Positions 8,398 through 18,138 of a stretch of DNA of 64,000 nucleotides are shown piece by piece. The translations under genes and the position numbers were made by a program. Position 1 is the stretch's first letter. Every line of letters starts with the position of its first letter. Source of the stretch: Miltoncostaea sp963762825 (GTDB taxonomy: Bacteria > Actinomycetota > Thermoleophilia > Miltoncostaeales > Miltoncostaeaceae); contig CAVXLZ010000001.1 of the NCBI GenBank assembly GCA_963762825.1, forward strand, positions 1,364,001 through 1,428,000. Reading direction: 5' to 3'. The notes under the pieces are model-generated. The model was not told where the DNA came from and searched no databases. It saw only the letters and a program-made list of their open reading frames with translations.

Positions 8398-9936
8398 GTG
8401 ACCACATACCTCATCATCGGCCTGATCCTTCTGCTCGCCGTGTACCTCGTCAGGGGACACCGGGCGCGTGCGGCGGCCGAGACACCGACTGCGAGCCCAT
8501 CGAGCAGCCGTTTCCCGCTGCGCGCCAGGCGCAGGCCGGCGCCAGAGCCCGCGTCTCCCGCTGCAGCCGATCCCCGCTCACCCGCCGGCGCGAGCAGCGA
8601 GACCGCCGCGGCGCGGTCGAACGACCCCCTGATCGAGACGGCGCCCTCCACGGCGTCGATGCTCGGCGAGGTCTTCAACCCGATGCTCGACTGGACACCC
8701 GCAGAGACCATCGTGGAACCGGGATGGCCGCTCCCCGGCGAGATCTCCGGCGGATGGACCCCGGCCCCGGAGCCGACCGTCGAGACCCCCTTCCGCGACG
8801 ACTCGGCGGACTCGGTCGCCGTGATGCAGTGGACCCCGGGCGATGGCCCCGGCGGCAGCGACGACGACTCCGACCAGAGCATCGGGGTCTCGGACGAGCT
8901 GCCGAGCGCCGAGGAGTGGGCGATGGCCGCCATCGACTCCACCCCCCTCGAAGAGGAATCCGGTCCGCCGCTCTGGATCCCCGGCCAGACCGTGACGATC
9001 GACCCGGTCAACGAGATCGAGCCCTCGGCGCACACCGAAGAGGCGATCGCATGGCAGACCGAGAGCGCCTCGGTGCCGGATGCCCCACCGCTCTCCTGGG
9101 AGCCGGAGGAGAGCGGCTCCCAGGCGGCCGACCCTCCGGCCTGGCTGCAGGACTCCTCGGCACCCGCAGAAACGGTGGAGACCCTCGTCGAGGACGAACC
9201 GGCCGATGATGAGACGGTCGAGTCGGCCGAGATCATCTGGACGGATCCGACTGATGAGATCGGCATCGCGCCGGACGCCGAGGTCGTCGAAACCCTGTCT
9301 GAGCCCGCTGTCGCCCCGGAGCCGGAGACGGACCCCGCTCCGATTGTTGCGTGGAACGCGGTCGAGCCGGAGCTCGCCGGGACCCGGGCACCGATGCACG
9401 TGGACGCTGGGGAGCAGGACCTCGCTCCACACGTGGATGCCGAGGAGGAGGGCCCCGCTCTCGTCGTCGACTGGGCCGAGGCCGTGGTCGGCCTGCCCGC
9501 CACGGCGGAGGAGGACTCGATCCCCGAGCAGTGCGAGACCATCGCCGATCTCGTGCCCGTGCTCCTCGACGGCCTCGTGCCGTTCACGCGCGTCTGCGAT
9601 CGCGTCGGCGTGACGCCGCGGATGCTCGCCCTCATGCGGATCCTCGCCGACTCGCCACTCAGCGTCGCCGAACAGGCGAACCGCCTGAAGGTCTCCCGAC
9701 CGGTGGTCGCGGACCTCTGCGCCCGCCTCGAGGCCCTCGGCCTGGCCGAGCGCGAGCGCCTGGAGAACGACCGCCGCCGCGTGCGCGTGGCCCTCACCGA
9801 GGCGGGCCTCGAGCTCTACGCCGAGTCGGTCGCCGCCCCGGAGCCCACCGAGGTGGAGGCGGTCCTGTCACAGCTCACGCCCGCCGAGCGGGCCCACCTC
9901 CTGAACGGCCTGCGCGCTCTGGCGGCCCCCGCCTAG
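8398..9936 (+). CDS. Membrane-anchored protein with long acidic linker and C-terminal MarR-like winged helix
   Basis: A 512-residue protein with unusual architecture. Residues 3-19 form one hydrophobic anchor (YLIIGLILLLAVYLV). About residues 25-380 are acidic, Pro/Glu/Asp/Ala-rich and probably disordered, with spaced Trp motifs such as DWTPAE, GWTPAP, QWTPGD, LWIPGQ, SWEPEE and IWTDPT. The C-terminal part resembles a MarR winged helix (LALMRILADSPLSVAEQANR, LKVSRPVVADLCARLEALG, a basic wing ENDRRRVRVALTEAG). GTG start at 8398 has a GGAGG about 12 bp upstream. The gene runs divergently from selD and convergently to the Gfo/Idh gene. Function not known; a membrane-tethered DNA-binding regulator is inferred. 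Confidence 0.75.
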   Translation: MTTYLIIGLILLLAVYLVRGHRARAAAETPTASPSSSRFPLRARRRPAPEPASPAAADPRSPAGASSETAAARSNDPLIETAPSTASMLGEVFNPMLDWTPAETIVEPGWPLPGEISGGWTPAPEPTVETPFRDDSADSVAVMQWTPGDGPGGSDDDSDQSIGVSDELPSAEEWAMAAIDSTPLEEESGPPLWIPGQTVTIDPVNEIEPSAHTEEAIAWQTESASVPDAPPLSWEPEESGSQAADPPAWLQDSSAPAETVETLVEDEPADDETVESAEIIWTDPTDEIGIAPDAEVVETLSEPAVAPEPETDPAPIVAWNAVEPELAGTRAPMHVDAGEQDLAPHVDAEEEGPALVVDWAEAVVGLPATAEEDSIPEQCETIADLVPVLLDGLVPFTRVCDRVGVTPRMLALMRILADSPLSVAEQANRLKVSRPVVADLCARLEALGLAERERLENDRRRVRVALTEAGLELYAESVAAPEPTEVEAVLSQLTPAERAHLLNGLRALAAPA

Positions 9937-9944
9937 TACCCGGC

Positions 9945-9973
9945 TCAGGAGTCCAGCGGCAGCCGACTCCTGA
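9945..9973. terminator. Inverted repeat between convergent genes
   Basis: A perfect 9-bp stem, TCAGGAGTC at 9945-9953 and GACTCCTGA at 9965-9973, with an 11-nt loop. It sits between the stop codons of the MarR-like gene (plus) and the oxidoreductase (minus). There is no T-run, so the terminator role is inferred from position. Confidence 0.5.
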
Positions 9974-9980
9974 ATCATGA

Positions 9981-11024
9981 CTAGGCGTGGTTCGCGCCGT
10001 CTCGCGCCGCGTCGATCACCTCGAGCACCGCGACCGCGTCGCCGGGGTCGACCGGCACCGGGCCGCCATGGCGCAGGCACCGCGTCACACCGGCGTAGAA
10101 GGCCGGGTAGTCGCCGCGCTCGGTCTCCACCCGCCGGGCGGCACCGCCGTCGGCGAGCACTCCCCACGACCGCGATGGCGCCCGGCCCCAGTCGGCGCTG
10201 CCGGGCGCCACGCCGGCCCGTAGGTCGTCCTCCTGCCGGTCGAATCCGGACACCTCATACGTGCCCGCGAGCCCCGTCAGCCTCATCCGCGGGGCCGGTG
10301 CGGCGGCGAGCATCTGTGCGGCCAGATGCGACCGCACGCCCCCCGCGTGGGTGAGCGAGAGGAAGACGTCGTCATCGACCTGCGCCCCGGGGCGGCGCCG
10401 ATCGATCTCGGCGTGAACCGCAACCACCGGACCGAAGAGCACGATCGCCTGGTCGATCAGGTGGCTGCCGAGGTCGGCGAGCAGACCGCCTGCCTCCTCC
10501 ACGCCGGGGCGCTCACGCCAGCGATCGGCCGCGACCACCGGGCGCCAGCGATCGAAGCGCGATTCGAACCGCACCGGCCGCCCCACCTCGCCCCGTTCCA
10601 GCAGTCGGCGGACCGTGAGGAAATCCCCGTCCCAGCGCCGATTCTGGAAGACGGTCACGACGACCCCGGCCGCCTTCGCCGCTGCCACCAACTCGCGCGC
10701 CTGCTCGGCGCCGGGAGCGAGTGGCTTGTCGACGACCACGGCGAGGCCGGCCTCGATCGCCGCCCGGGCGATCGGGACGTGCGCCACGTTGGGAGTGGCG
10801 ACGACGACGAGGTCGATCGTGTCGCGAGCGCTCCAGAGGTCCTCGACGCTCGCCACCAGCCGGGCGCCCGGGTGCTCGCGCCGGGCTGCGGAGCGCCGCT
10901 CTGGATCGGAGGTGACGATCGCTGCGACGGCCATGCCCTTCTCCGCGGCGACGAGCGGCGCGTGGAAGACCCGGCCGGCGAGCCCGTATCCGACGATGGC
11001 CACGCGAATCGGCGTCCGGCTCAT
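9981..11024 (-). CDS. Gfo/Idh/MocA family oxidoreductase
   Basis: A 347-residue NAD(P)-dependent dehydrogenase. The N-terminal Rossmann motif is VAIVGYGLAGRVFHAPL; the family's catalytic EKP-type motif appears as VVDKPLAP; the C-terminal domain has GGLLADLGSHLIDQAIVLFG, where the His is the usual catalytic base. Closest in style to the YdgJ/GanA-like sugar or inositol dehydrogenases. ATG at 11024 was chosen because similarity starts there (TPIRVAIVGYG). Its upstream end faces the selC gene, which is on the same strand. Confidence 0.9.
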   Translation of the reverse strand: MSRTPIRVAIVGYGLAGRVFHAPLVAAEKGMAVAAIVTSDPERRSAARREHPGARLVASVEDLWSARDTIDLVVVATPNVAHVPIARAAIEAGLAVVVDKPLAPGAEQARELVAAAKAAGVVVTVFQNRRWDGDFLTVRRLLERGEVGRPVRFESRFDRWRPVVAADRWRERPGVEEAGGLLADLGSHLIDQAIVLFGPVVAVHAEIDRRRPGAQVDDDVFLSLTHAGGVRSHLAAQMLAAAPAPRMRLTGLAGTYEVSGFDRQEDDLRAGVAPGSADWGRAPSRSWGVLADGGAARRVETERGDYPAFYAGVTRCLRHGGPVPVDPGDAVAVLEVIDAARDGANHA

Positions 11025-11101
11025 GCGCTCCTCACGAGCCGAGCCGCCCTTGCCCGAAGCGCATCGCTGCTCCCGACCTCGCGCAACGCCACCTCCTCGC
11101 A

Positions 11102-11194
11102 CGGAGCGGCGTAGGAGTCGAACCTACCGGGCGAGGGTGAACCCCGCCCCGCTCGTTTTGAAGACGAGTCGGGCCACCGGGCCCCGGCCGCTCC
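11102..11194 (-). tRNA. selC: tRNA-Sec (anticodon UCA)
   Basis: A 93-nt tRNA read on the minus strand. The 8-bp acceptor stem pairs GGAGCGGC with GCCGCTCC; the anticodon arm is CTCGT-CTTCAAA-ACGAG with anticodon TCA; the T arm is GTAGG-TTCGACT-CCTAC; the variable arm is long (about 24 nt, GC-rich) and the D stem extended (GGGC/GCCC). Eight acceptor plus five T-stem pairs is the bacterial tRNA-Sec pattern. The CCA end is not encoded. With selD, selA and selB in the same window this completes the bacterial Sec pathway. Confidence 0.96.
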
Positions 11195-11296
11195 AGGGAG
11201 AGCGAACCGTACCGTTCGGTGCGCGGGCGCGACCTGTGACAGGCTTTCGGGCACCCGGCGAAGGAACCCAACGCCCGACAGCGAACTGGCGACCAT

Positions 11297-11473
11297 ATGA
11301 AGACTCTCTTCGTCATCATCGGCATCGTGGTCATCTTCGGCATCCTCATCTCAAGCGGAGGCGTGGCCGGTGGCATCTGCATCAAGGGTGTCGGCTGCCT
11401 GCGCACCGAGGGCAACGGCGTGAAGGTGGATCAGCCGAGCGGCCCCGTCAACATCCAAGCCGGGCGCCCGTAG
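11297..11473 (+). CDS. Small single-span membrane protein
   Basis: A 58-residue protein, MKTLFVIIGIVVIFGILISS at the N-terminus forming one hydrophobic helix, followed by a short hydrophilic tail with two Cys (GICIKGVGCLRTEGNG). It ends 4 bp before the GTG of the next membrane protein gene, so the two are probably co-expressed. No family recognised. The 102 bp between it and selC probably hold divergent promoters, including the near-palindrome at 11203-11216. Confidence 0.6.
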   Translation: MKTLFVIIGIVVIFGILISSGGVAGGICIKGVGCLRTEGNGVKVDQPSGPVNIQAGRP

Positions 11474-11477
11474 ACGT

Positions 11478-12011
11478 GTGAGCTCGATCCCCTTCGGGCC
11501 CGAGCACAAGGACCCCCCGTGGCGCTGGGGGTCCTTCCTGGTGGGAGTCGCGGGGTTCGCCGTGCTCGCGGCCATCGCAACGCTCGGAGGCATCTGGCTG
11601 ATCGGGTGGTGGTGGTTCGTCTCCGTCGTGCTGGGGGTGCTCTTCAGCCTGCGATCCGGCCGTGCGTGGTCGCGTGGCCGCGTCCCCGAGTCGAGCTTCT
11701 CGACCACCTCCCATCCAACGGTCAACGTCGAAGGCAAGGCCGGCGCCACCTACGTCCTGCTCGAGGGGGCCAAGAGCCCGAAGGCGTCGCGGGTCAAGCC
11801 GCGCGAGTTCAGCCCCGGATGGTGGGCCGCCTACACGGTCGTCGTGCGGGCCCCGGTGGCCTTCGGCGACTTCATCCTGACGGTCCTCTGGCGCTTCGCC
11901 GGCGGGTTCTTCTGGAGCAGCAGCACGGGGAGCCCGGCGGAGCATGGCCTCCTCCTGGAACAGTACGACGTGCCGAGTCGGAATCGGCCACCCGACGACG
12001 AATCCTTCTAG
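11478..12011 (+). CDS. Hypothetical membrane protein
   Basis: A 177-residue protein with GTG start. Two adjacent hydrophobic stretches (GVAGFAVLAAIATLGGIWLI and WWWFVSVVLGVLFSL) form a probable hairpin near residues 18-58; the remaining part is polar with a third weakly hydrophobic, aromatic stretch (LTVLWRFAGGFFW). It overlaps no neighbour and follows the 58-residue membrane protein by 4 bp. No known domain seen. Confidence 0.7.
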   Translation: MSSIPFGPEHKDPPWRWGSFLVGVAGFAVLAAIATLGGIWLIGWWWFVSVVLGVLFSLRSGRAWSRGRVPESSFSTTSHPTVNVEGKAGATYVLLEGAKSPKASRVKPREFSPGWWAAYTVVVRAPVAFGDFILTVLWRFAGGFFWSSSTGSPAEHGLLLEQYDVPSRNRPPDDESF

Positions 12012-12147
12012 CCACCTGTCGATTCGCCAGACTCGCCGAGGTCGGACGCCCAATGCGGACCCCGCTTGCACACTGCCGGTCAGATGTGACAAATAGCGCC
12101 TCGAGCGTCCCATCGAGGGATGGTCGACGCGGTCGGGAGCTCGATCG

Positions 12148-13872
12148 ATGGTGATGGGGGCGAGAGCGGGATCCGAGGAGGGGGACGAGCCCATCGTGAT
12201 GGAGCTCGATGAGGATCTGCGCCACGTCCACGCCAGCAAGGCCGCCCTCGCCATGATGGGCCTGCCGGCGGAGGCGCTGGTCGGCCGGACCTCCGGCGAG
12301 GCCGGCCTTCCCCCCCAGGTGGTCGATCCCCTCGAGCGGGAATTGCGGGCGGCGGTCGCCTCGGGGCGCGAGCATCAGCTCGAGATGGAGATGCCCACCA
12401 CCGAAGGAGTGCGCTGGCTCCACCTGCGCCTGGTGCCCGGAGAGGCCGAGAGCGGCCCATCGGGCCACGTCACCCTCTTCGCCACCGACATCACGGCGCG
12501 CAAGCACGCAGAGCTGCGCCTCAGCGCCGGGGGCGCCGCCTTCCGCGCCCTGGTCGAGGACTCACCCGACCCGATCGCGCTGATCGACAGCGACCTGCGG
12601 ATCGCCTTCGTGAACGACGGACTGGAGCGTGTCTCGGGACGAGCGGCGTCCACGATCCTCGGCCGCACGATCGGCGAGGTGGGGCTCTCCCGTGAGGTCG
12701 CGGCCCGGCTGGAGCTCGCCGTGAGGAGCGTGCTCGCCACCGCCGAGCGCCTGGCGATCGACTTCCGGTTCACCACCGCGGAGGGGCCGCGTTGGTTCAG
12801 CGCGCGCCTTCTGCCCGCGCTGGAGGGCGACCGCGCAGGGCACGTCATCCTCGCCTGCACCGACGTGACCGACCGTGTCAACCGCGAAGCGGAGCAGGCG
12901 GCCCTGCGCCGGGTGGCCACCGTCGTGGCGCGCGAGGCCGACCTGGCCGAGATCGGTCGCGTGGTGGCGCAGGAGGCATGCTTACTGCTGAACGCGAGTG
13001 GCAGCGCCGTCTACCGCTTCGAGTCGGAGGACTCGGCGACCTGCATCGCCGCCCACCCGCCCGCCGCGCCCGATGCGGACGAGGCCGGCACCGTGACGCT
13101 CACGACCGCCACGGCCACCGGGCGCACCGCCCGCAGCGGCAAGGCGACCCGGGTCGATGACTACCGCACCGCTCCGGATGACGGCTCGGTCAGGGAGGTC
13201 CTGCAGGCCGGACTCCGCAGCGGGATCTCGTCGCCCCTGTGGACCCGCGGCCGCCTGTGGGGTGCCCTCGCCGCCGGATCCTCACGGGCGTCGGCGTTCG
13301 GCCCGCCGGAGGAGCGGCGCCTCGCCGCCTTCGCCGAACTCGCGTCGATCGCGGTCGCGAACGCCGAGACGCGGGCGGAGCTGGATCACCTGGCGGCCAC
13401 CGATCCGCTCACCGGCCTCGCCAACCGGCGGGCGCTGACCGCCCGCCTCGCGGGAGAGGTCGAGCGGGCGCGCCGCCACGGACACAAGCTCTCGCTGGCG
13501 ATCCTCGATCTCGACGATTTCAAGTCGATCAACGACACCCTGGGGCATCAGACCGGCGATGCGGTGCTCGCCGAGGTCGGCAGGCGATTGACCGCGACCT
13601 GCCGCGCGGGCGAGCTGGTCGCCCGCGTCGGTGGCGAGGAGTTCGCCTGGATCCTGCCCCAGGTGGACGCGGCGGGCAGCATCGTCGCCGTCGAGCGAGC
13701 GCGAGCCGCCATCGCCGAGATCGATGTGGAGGGGGGGCGCGGGATCACGTGCTCGGCTGGCATCTGCGACAGCACGATGGCCCACGGCATGGACGAGCTC
13801 CTGCGCCTCGCGGACCGCGCCCTCTACGCGGCCAAAGAGGGCGGACGGGACCGGGTCGAGATCGCGGGCTGA
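12148..13872 (+). CDS. PAS-PAS-GAF-GGDEF diguanylate cyclase
   Basis: A soluble 574-residue protein predicted to make cyclic di-GMP. Two PAS-like repeats (about 10-125 and 128-250; both end with an FATDIT/ACTDVT motif typical of PAC), a GAF domain (about 255-415, RRVATVVAREADLAEIGRVV to LASIAVANAE) and a GGDEF domain (420-574) with DPLTGLANRRAL and the active site RVGGEEF. The inhibitory I-site position reads RAGE rather than RxxD, so product inhibition may be lost. Translation may start at either of two ATGs (12148 or 12154). Confidence 0.9.
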   Translation: MVMGARAGSEEGDEPIVMELDEDLRHVHASKAALAMMGLPAEALVGRTSGEAGLPPQVVDPLERELRAAVASGREHQLEMEMPTTEGVRWLHLRLVPGEAESGPSGHVTLFATDITARKHAELRLSAGGAAFRALVEDSPDPIALIDSDLRIAFVNDGLERVSGRAASTILGRTIGEVGLSREVAARLELAVRSVLATAERLAIDFRFTTAEGPRWFSARLLPALEGDRAGHVILACTDVTDRVNREAEQAALRRVATVVAREADLAEIGRVVAQEACLLLNASGSAVYRFESEDSATCIAAHPPAAPDADEAGTVTLTTATATGRTARSGKATRVDDYRTAPDDGSVREVLQAGLRSGISSPLWTRGRLWGALAAGSSRASAFGPPEERRLAAFAELASIAVANAETRAELDHLAATDPLTGLANRRALTARLAGEVERARRHGHKLSLAILDLDDFKSINDTLGHQTGDAVLAEVGRRLTATCRAGELVARVGGEEFAWILPQVDAAGSIVAVERARAAIAEIDVEGGRGITCSAGICDSTMAHGMDELLRLADRALYAAKEGGRDRVEIAG

Positions 13873-13953
13873 CAGCGCCGGTCCGGTCCCCGGCGAGCGC
13901 CGGATAGCGCCACCCGTTGTCGGCCGACGAGGCGCTCGGCTACCCTCCCGCTC

Positions 13954-15631
13954 GTGGCGAAGCGTCGGCCATCGGTGCGAGAGCGCCCCATGACGACCGG
14001 CGAGCTCCCGGCTCTGCGAGGGGGCGGGCGGCTCCCCGGCGGTGACCGGCGGCCGCAACGACGCTGGCCCAAGGTGGTCGCCATCGCCCTCGGCGCGCTG
14101 GTCTTCGGGTTTCTGAGCGGCTTCGCGCTGAGGGGGTCGGGGCCGCAGCTGTCCACGACCGGGCCCCCGAAGGACGCCTATCTGGGTGCCCGCGCCACCG
14201 AGGACCTTCTCTTTCGCATCGTCTCCGACCTCCCGAGCCTGATGAGCTCGGCCACGCTCGACTACGACGGCGGCGACGTGCGCGATCAGGCCTTCATCGG
14301 CGACGGCGAGCTGACCTTCCGCCCGCGCGACCTGAGCGAGGGCACGCACACGCTGAGCTTCACCATGAACCAGCCCTTCGTGCCGTGGCCGGTGCGCCGC
14401 AGCTGGACCTTCACGGTCGACACGACCCAGCCGGTGATCTCGATCACGGGGCCCACGCGCCCCGCCGTGCGGGGGGCTCCGGTGACCCTCTCGGGAAAGG
14501 TCAACGAAGCCGCCACCGTCACGGTGGACGACGCCCCCGTGGAGGTCGCCGCCGACGGCACCTTCGCCCTCACGTTCCCGCAGCCGCCGGCCTCGGCGGT
14601 CACGGTGCGGGCGGTGGATCGCGCCGGCAACACGCGCGGGGTGCGGACGTCGATCCCGCTGGCGCCCCGCCCCCCGATCGTCCCGACGAAGGCGGTCCAC
14701 ATGACCGCCATCTCATGGCAGACCCCCTCGCTGCGCGAGCCGGTGCTCGCACTGCTGCGCAGCGGTCAGATCAACACCGTCGAGCTCGACCTGAAGGACG
14801 AGTCGGGGGTGGTCGGCTACGACTCGAAGGTCCCTCTCGCCCTTCAGATCGGCGCCGTCAAGCCGAGCTACGAGCTCCGCCAGGCGGTGAAGCAGATCCA
14901 CGAGCTGGGCGGCCGGGTGATCGGCCGCATCGTCGCATTCCGCGATCCGATCCTCGCGCAATGGGCCTGGGAGAACGGGCGCCGCGAGCAGGTCATCCAG
15001 GCGCCGGGCGGCGACCGCTACTCGGGCTATGGGGGATTCACCAACTTCTCGCACCAGGCGGTCCGGGACTACAACATCGACATCGCCGTCGAGGGGGCGA
15101 CCGCCGGCGTGGACGACATCCTCTACGACTACGTCCGGCGCCCCGACGGCCCTCTCGAGACGATGGTCTTCCCCGGCCTGCGCGGGGGCGCACAGTCATC
15201 GATCGTCTCCTTCCTCGCCGAGGCGCGCGCCGCCCTCGAACCCTCGGGCGCCTTCCTCGGAGCGTCCCTCTTCGGCATCGCCGCGTTCCGGCCTCAGGAC
15301 GTGGCCCAGGACGTGCCGAGGATCGCGCGCAACGTTCAACTACATCGCACCCCTGATCTACCCCTCCCACTGGGGCAAGGGCATCTACGGCGTGGCCGAG
15401 CCCGAGCGCGAGCCCCGCAAGATCATCGAGCAGTCGCTGGTGCACTTCAACGAGCTCGTGGAGGGGAGCGGCGCGCGAGTGGTCCCCTGGCTGCAGGACT
15501 TCTCCCTCAGCGTGGCCTACGGGCCGAAGGAGGTCTGCGCCCAGGTGGAGGGCGCCGAGGCCGAGGGCGTGGACGAGTGGATCATGTGGAACGCCAATGT
15601 CATCTACACGAAGGCGGCCTGCCTGAGGTAG
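13954..15631 (+). CDS. Membrane-anchored putative glycoside hydrolase (DUF4015-like), interrupted by one frameshift
   Basis: Reads as about 558 residues if one base is removed. A hydrophobic anchor lies at residues 45-62 (VVAIALGALVFGFLSGFAL), then an Ig-like region (about 75-240, two repeats ending VDTTQP and VDRAGNTRG), then the catalytic-type domain with VHMTAISWQTPSLR, VELDLKDESGVVGYDS and DDILYDYVRRPDG. The frame breaks at 15331-15337: an extra T in AACGTTCAAC; without it the protein continues NVNYIAPLIYPSHWGKGIYG to the stop at 15631. The family resembles alpha-amylase-fold glycosidases of unknown substrate. GTG start at 13954. Confidence 0.8.
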
Positions 15632-15692
15632 GGGCACGTCCCGACGCCGGCGCAGCCGCCGCGACGTTCATCGGCTGTGGTATCTCCCACGG

Positions 15693-17442
15693 ATGAATCG
15701 CGCCGGCCTCACGAGGATCCTCAGCCTCTTCCGCCCCTATCGGGCCAGGCTCGGAGCGGTTCTCGGCCTGATCGTGCTCTCGGCGGGGCTGGACATCGTG
15801 TCCCCGTTCCTGTTGAGGGCGATCCTCGACACCGCCCTTCCCGAGCGCGACAGCGGCCTGCTGTCGGCACTCGTGGGCGGGATGATCGCGATCGCCGTGA
15901 TCGGCGGCGTCCTCGGCGTCTTCCAGACGCTGCTGTCGAATCAGGTCGGCCAGCGGGTGATGCACGACCTGCGCTCGGCCGTCTATCGCCATCTCCAGCG
16001 CCTCTCGCTCGCGTTCTTCACCAGAACGCGCACCGGGGAGGTGCAGGCGCGGATCGCCAGCGACATCGGCGGCGTCCAGACCGTGGTGACGTCGACCGCG
16101 ACATCGATCGTCGCGAACGCCACCACGGTCCTCGCCAGCGTCATCGCGATGTTCGTCCTCGACTGGCGCCTTGCGGTGTTCTCGCTCGGCCTGCTGCCCT
16201 TCTTCGTGGCGCTCACCCGCCGCGTCGGCGCCCAACGCAAGAGGATCACCACCACCCGCCAGGAGACGATGGCGGACATGTCGAGCATCGTCCAGGAGTC
16301 GCTGTCGGTCTCCGGGATCATGCTGGGCAAGACGATGGGCCGCTCAGACGCGCTCGCGGAGCGATTCTCCGGGGAGTCGGAACGCCTCGCCGAACTCGAG
16401 GTGCGCCAGCGCATGGCCGGCCGATGGGTGATGGCCTCGATCGGAACGGCCTTCGCAGTGATGCCGGCCGCCGTCTACTGGTTCGCCGGTCAGTCCTGGG
16501 CCGGCGAGGCGGTGTCGATCGGGACCGTCGTCGCGTTCACCACCGTCCAGACGCGCCTCTTCCGCCCGATCATGTCGCTGCTCAACGTCCAGATCGACAT
16601 CCAGACCTCTCTGGCGCTCTTCGATCGCATCTTCGAGTACCTCGATCTGCCGGTCGATATCCGGGAACGACCCGAGCCGGTCGTGCTCGACCGCACCGCG
16701 CTGCGGGGTGAGGTCGCCTTCGAGGACGTCTGCTTCCGCTACGACGAGGAGCGCTGGACGCTCGACCACGTGACGGTGACGGTGCCCGCCGGCACCACCA
16801 CCGCGATCGTCGGCGAGACCGGATCGGGCAAGACCACGCTCGGCTACCTGGTGGCCCGCCTCTACGATGCCGGGTCGGGCCGGGTGACGATCGATGGCGT
16901 CGACGTGCGCGACATCTCCTTCGAGTCGCTCGCCGAGGCGGTCGGCGTGGTGGCCCAGGAGACGTACCTCGTACACGCGACCGTGCGCGAGAACATCCGC
17001 TTCGCGCGGCCCGAGGCGAACGACGACGAGATCGAGACCGCCGCACGCGCGGCCCAGATCCACGATGTCATCGCGGCCCTGCCGGAGGGGTATGACACGG
17101 TCGTCGGCGAGCGCGGATACCGCTTCTCCGGGGGGGAGAAGCAGCGCATCGCGATCGCGCGCACCGTTCTGCGCAACCCGCCGATCCTGGTCCTCGACGA
17201 GGCCACGAGCGCCCTCGACACCCAGACCGAGCGGGCCGTCCAGAAGGCCCTCGAGGAGTCTCGCGCAGGGGCGGACCGTGATCGCCATCGCCCACCGGCT
17301 GTCCACGGTGCGCGGCGCCGAGCAGATCGTCGTGCTCGATCGCGGCCGCGTGGTGGAGCGAGGCTCCCACGAGGAGCTCCTGACCACCGGCGGGCGCTAC
17401 GGCGCGATGCTCGCCGGAGCGGCGGAGTTGGAGAGGACGTAG
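15693..17442 (+). CDS. ABC exporter (membrane-ATPase fusion), interrupted by one frameshift
   Basis: About 582 residues after removing one base. Residues 1-320 carry six membrane helices of the exporter type; residues 335-582 are the ATPase with Walker A GETGSGKTT, signature FSGGEKQRIAIARTVLR, Walker B ILVLDEATSALD and H-loop IAHRLSTV. The frame breaks at 17257-17262 (an extra base in GAGTCTCGC; the alternative reading gives EELAQGRTVIAIAHRLST). The signature residues and all ATPase motifs are intact on both sides of the break. It probably exports lipids, drugs or peptides as a homodimer. The SRPBCC gene follows 9 bp downstream. Confidence 0.85.
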
Positions 17443-17451
17443 GCTCGACGG

Positions 17452-17880
17452 GTGAGGGTCGAGCTTCAGCACGTCATCGCGCACCCCGTAGGGCGGGTGT
17501 TCGCGGTGGTCTCCGACCCCGAGAGCCGCCCGCTGTGGCAGGAGAACACCTCGGATGTCGTGATGCTGACGCCGCCGCCGACGGGGTTCGGCACGCGCTG
17601 GCGGGAGATGTCGCGCGGACTCGGGGCGATCGCCGCCGAGGTGGTCGGCTTCGAGGACGGGGTGCTCTGGGAGGAGGCCGGCTCGGCCGAGGGTGGCACC
17701 GGTCGCGTGAGCGTTCGGTTCCGCGACGATGGCGCGGCGGCCACCCACCTCACGGTCGTCGTGGAGATCCACCTCCGGGGCGCGCGACGGCTGATGGAGC
17801 CCGCGCTGGGGGGCGTGGTCTCGCGTCAGATGCCGAGCGACCTCGGCCGCCTCGAGAGGCTCCTGGACGAGCGGGTCTGA
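17452..17880 (+). CDS. SRPBCC/START-like protein
   Basis: A 142-residue protein with GTG start, beginning VELQHVIAHPVGRVFAVVSD, which is the typical first strand and helix of the polyketide cyclase/START fold that binds hydrophobic ligands. Later strands include GTRWREMSRGLG and a C-terminal helix (RQMPSDLGRLERLLDERV). Nine bp after the ABC exporter, so probably in the same transcript. Ligand unknown. Confidence 0.8.
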   Translation: MRVELQHVIAHPVGRVFAVVSDPESRPLWQENTSDVVMLTPPPTGFGTRWREMSRGLGAIAAEVVGFEDGVLWEEAGSAEGGTGRVSVRFRDDGAAATHLTVVVEIHLRGARRLMEPALGGVVSRQMPSDLGRLERLLDERV

Positions 17881-18138
17881 CGCTGACCCGGGTCTCAACT
17901 GACCGCTGGGCTCCGCCGATGGAACGGGAGAGCCGCGCACGTGCGGTCGGGACGCCGGACGGCTTCCCTTCAGAGCGTCCCAAGGAGGGGAACCGAGGAT
18001 GGGGCCGACTCGAGCGCGTCGCAGACGAGGGCGCCATGGCTCGCTGGTCGTCGCCCTCGGCGAGCGCGCTTCCTCGATCGCGACCGCCAGCCGGCCCACC
18101 GCGGTCAGCCGGATCGACCTCTCGCGGGCTTCGTGGTG

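Noticed and set aside
8109..9797. Long minus-strand open frame opposite the MarR-like gene
   Set aside because: Low-complexity Ser/Gly translation without domain similarity; the plus strand encodes a membrane anchor and an HTH.
11203..11216. GAACCGTACCGTTC near-palindrome upstream of selC as an SOS box
   Set aside because: The half-sites are 6 bp apart instead of 4 and the palindrome has two mismatches; it may be part of the selC promoter but this cannot be supported.
17881..18138. Riboswitch (cyclic di-GMP type) before the membrane GGDEF gene
   Set aside because: The conserved GEMM motifs are not found; the 258 bp show no gene or recognised RNA.
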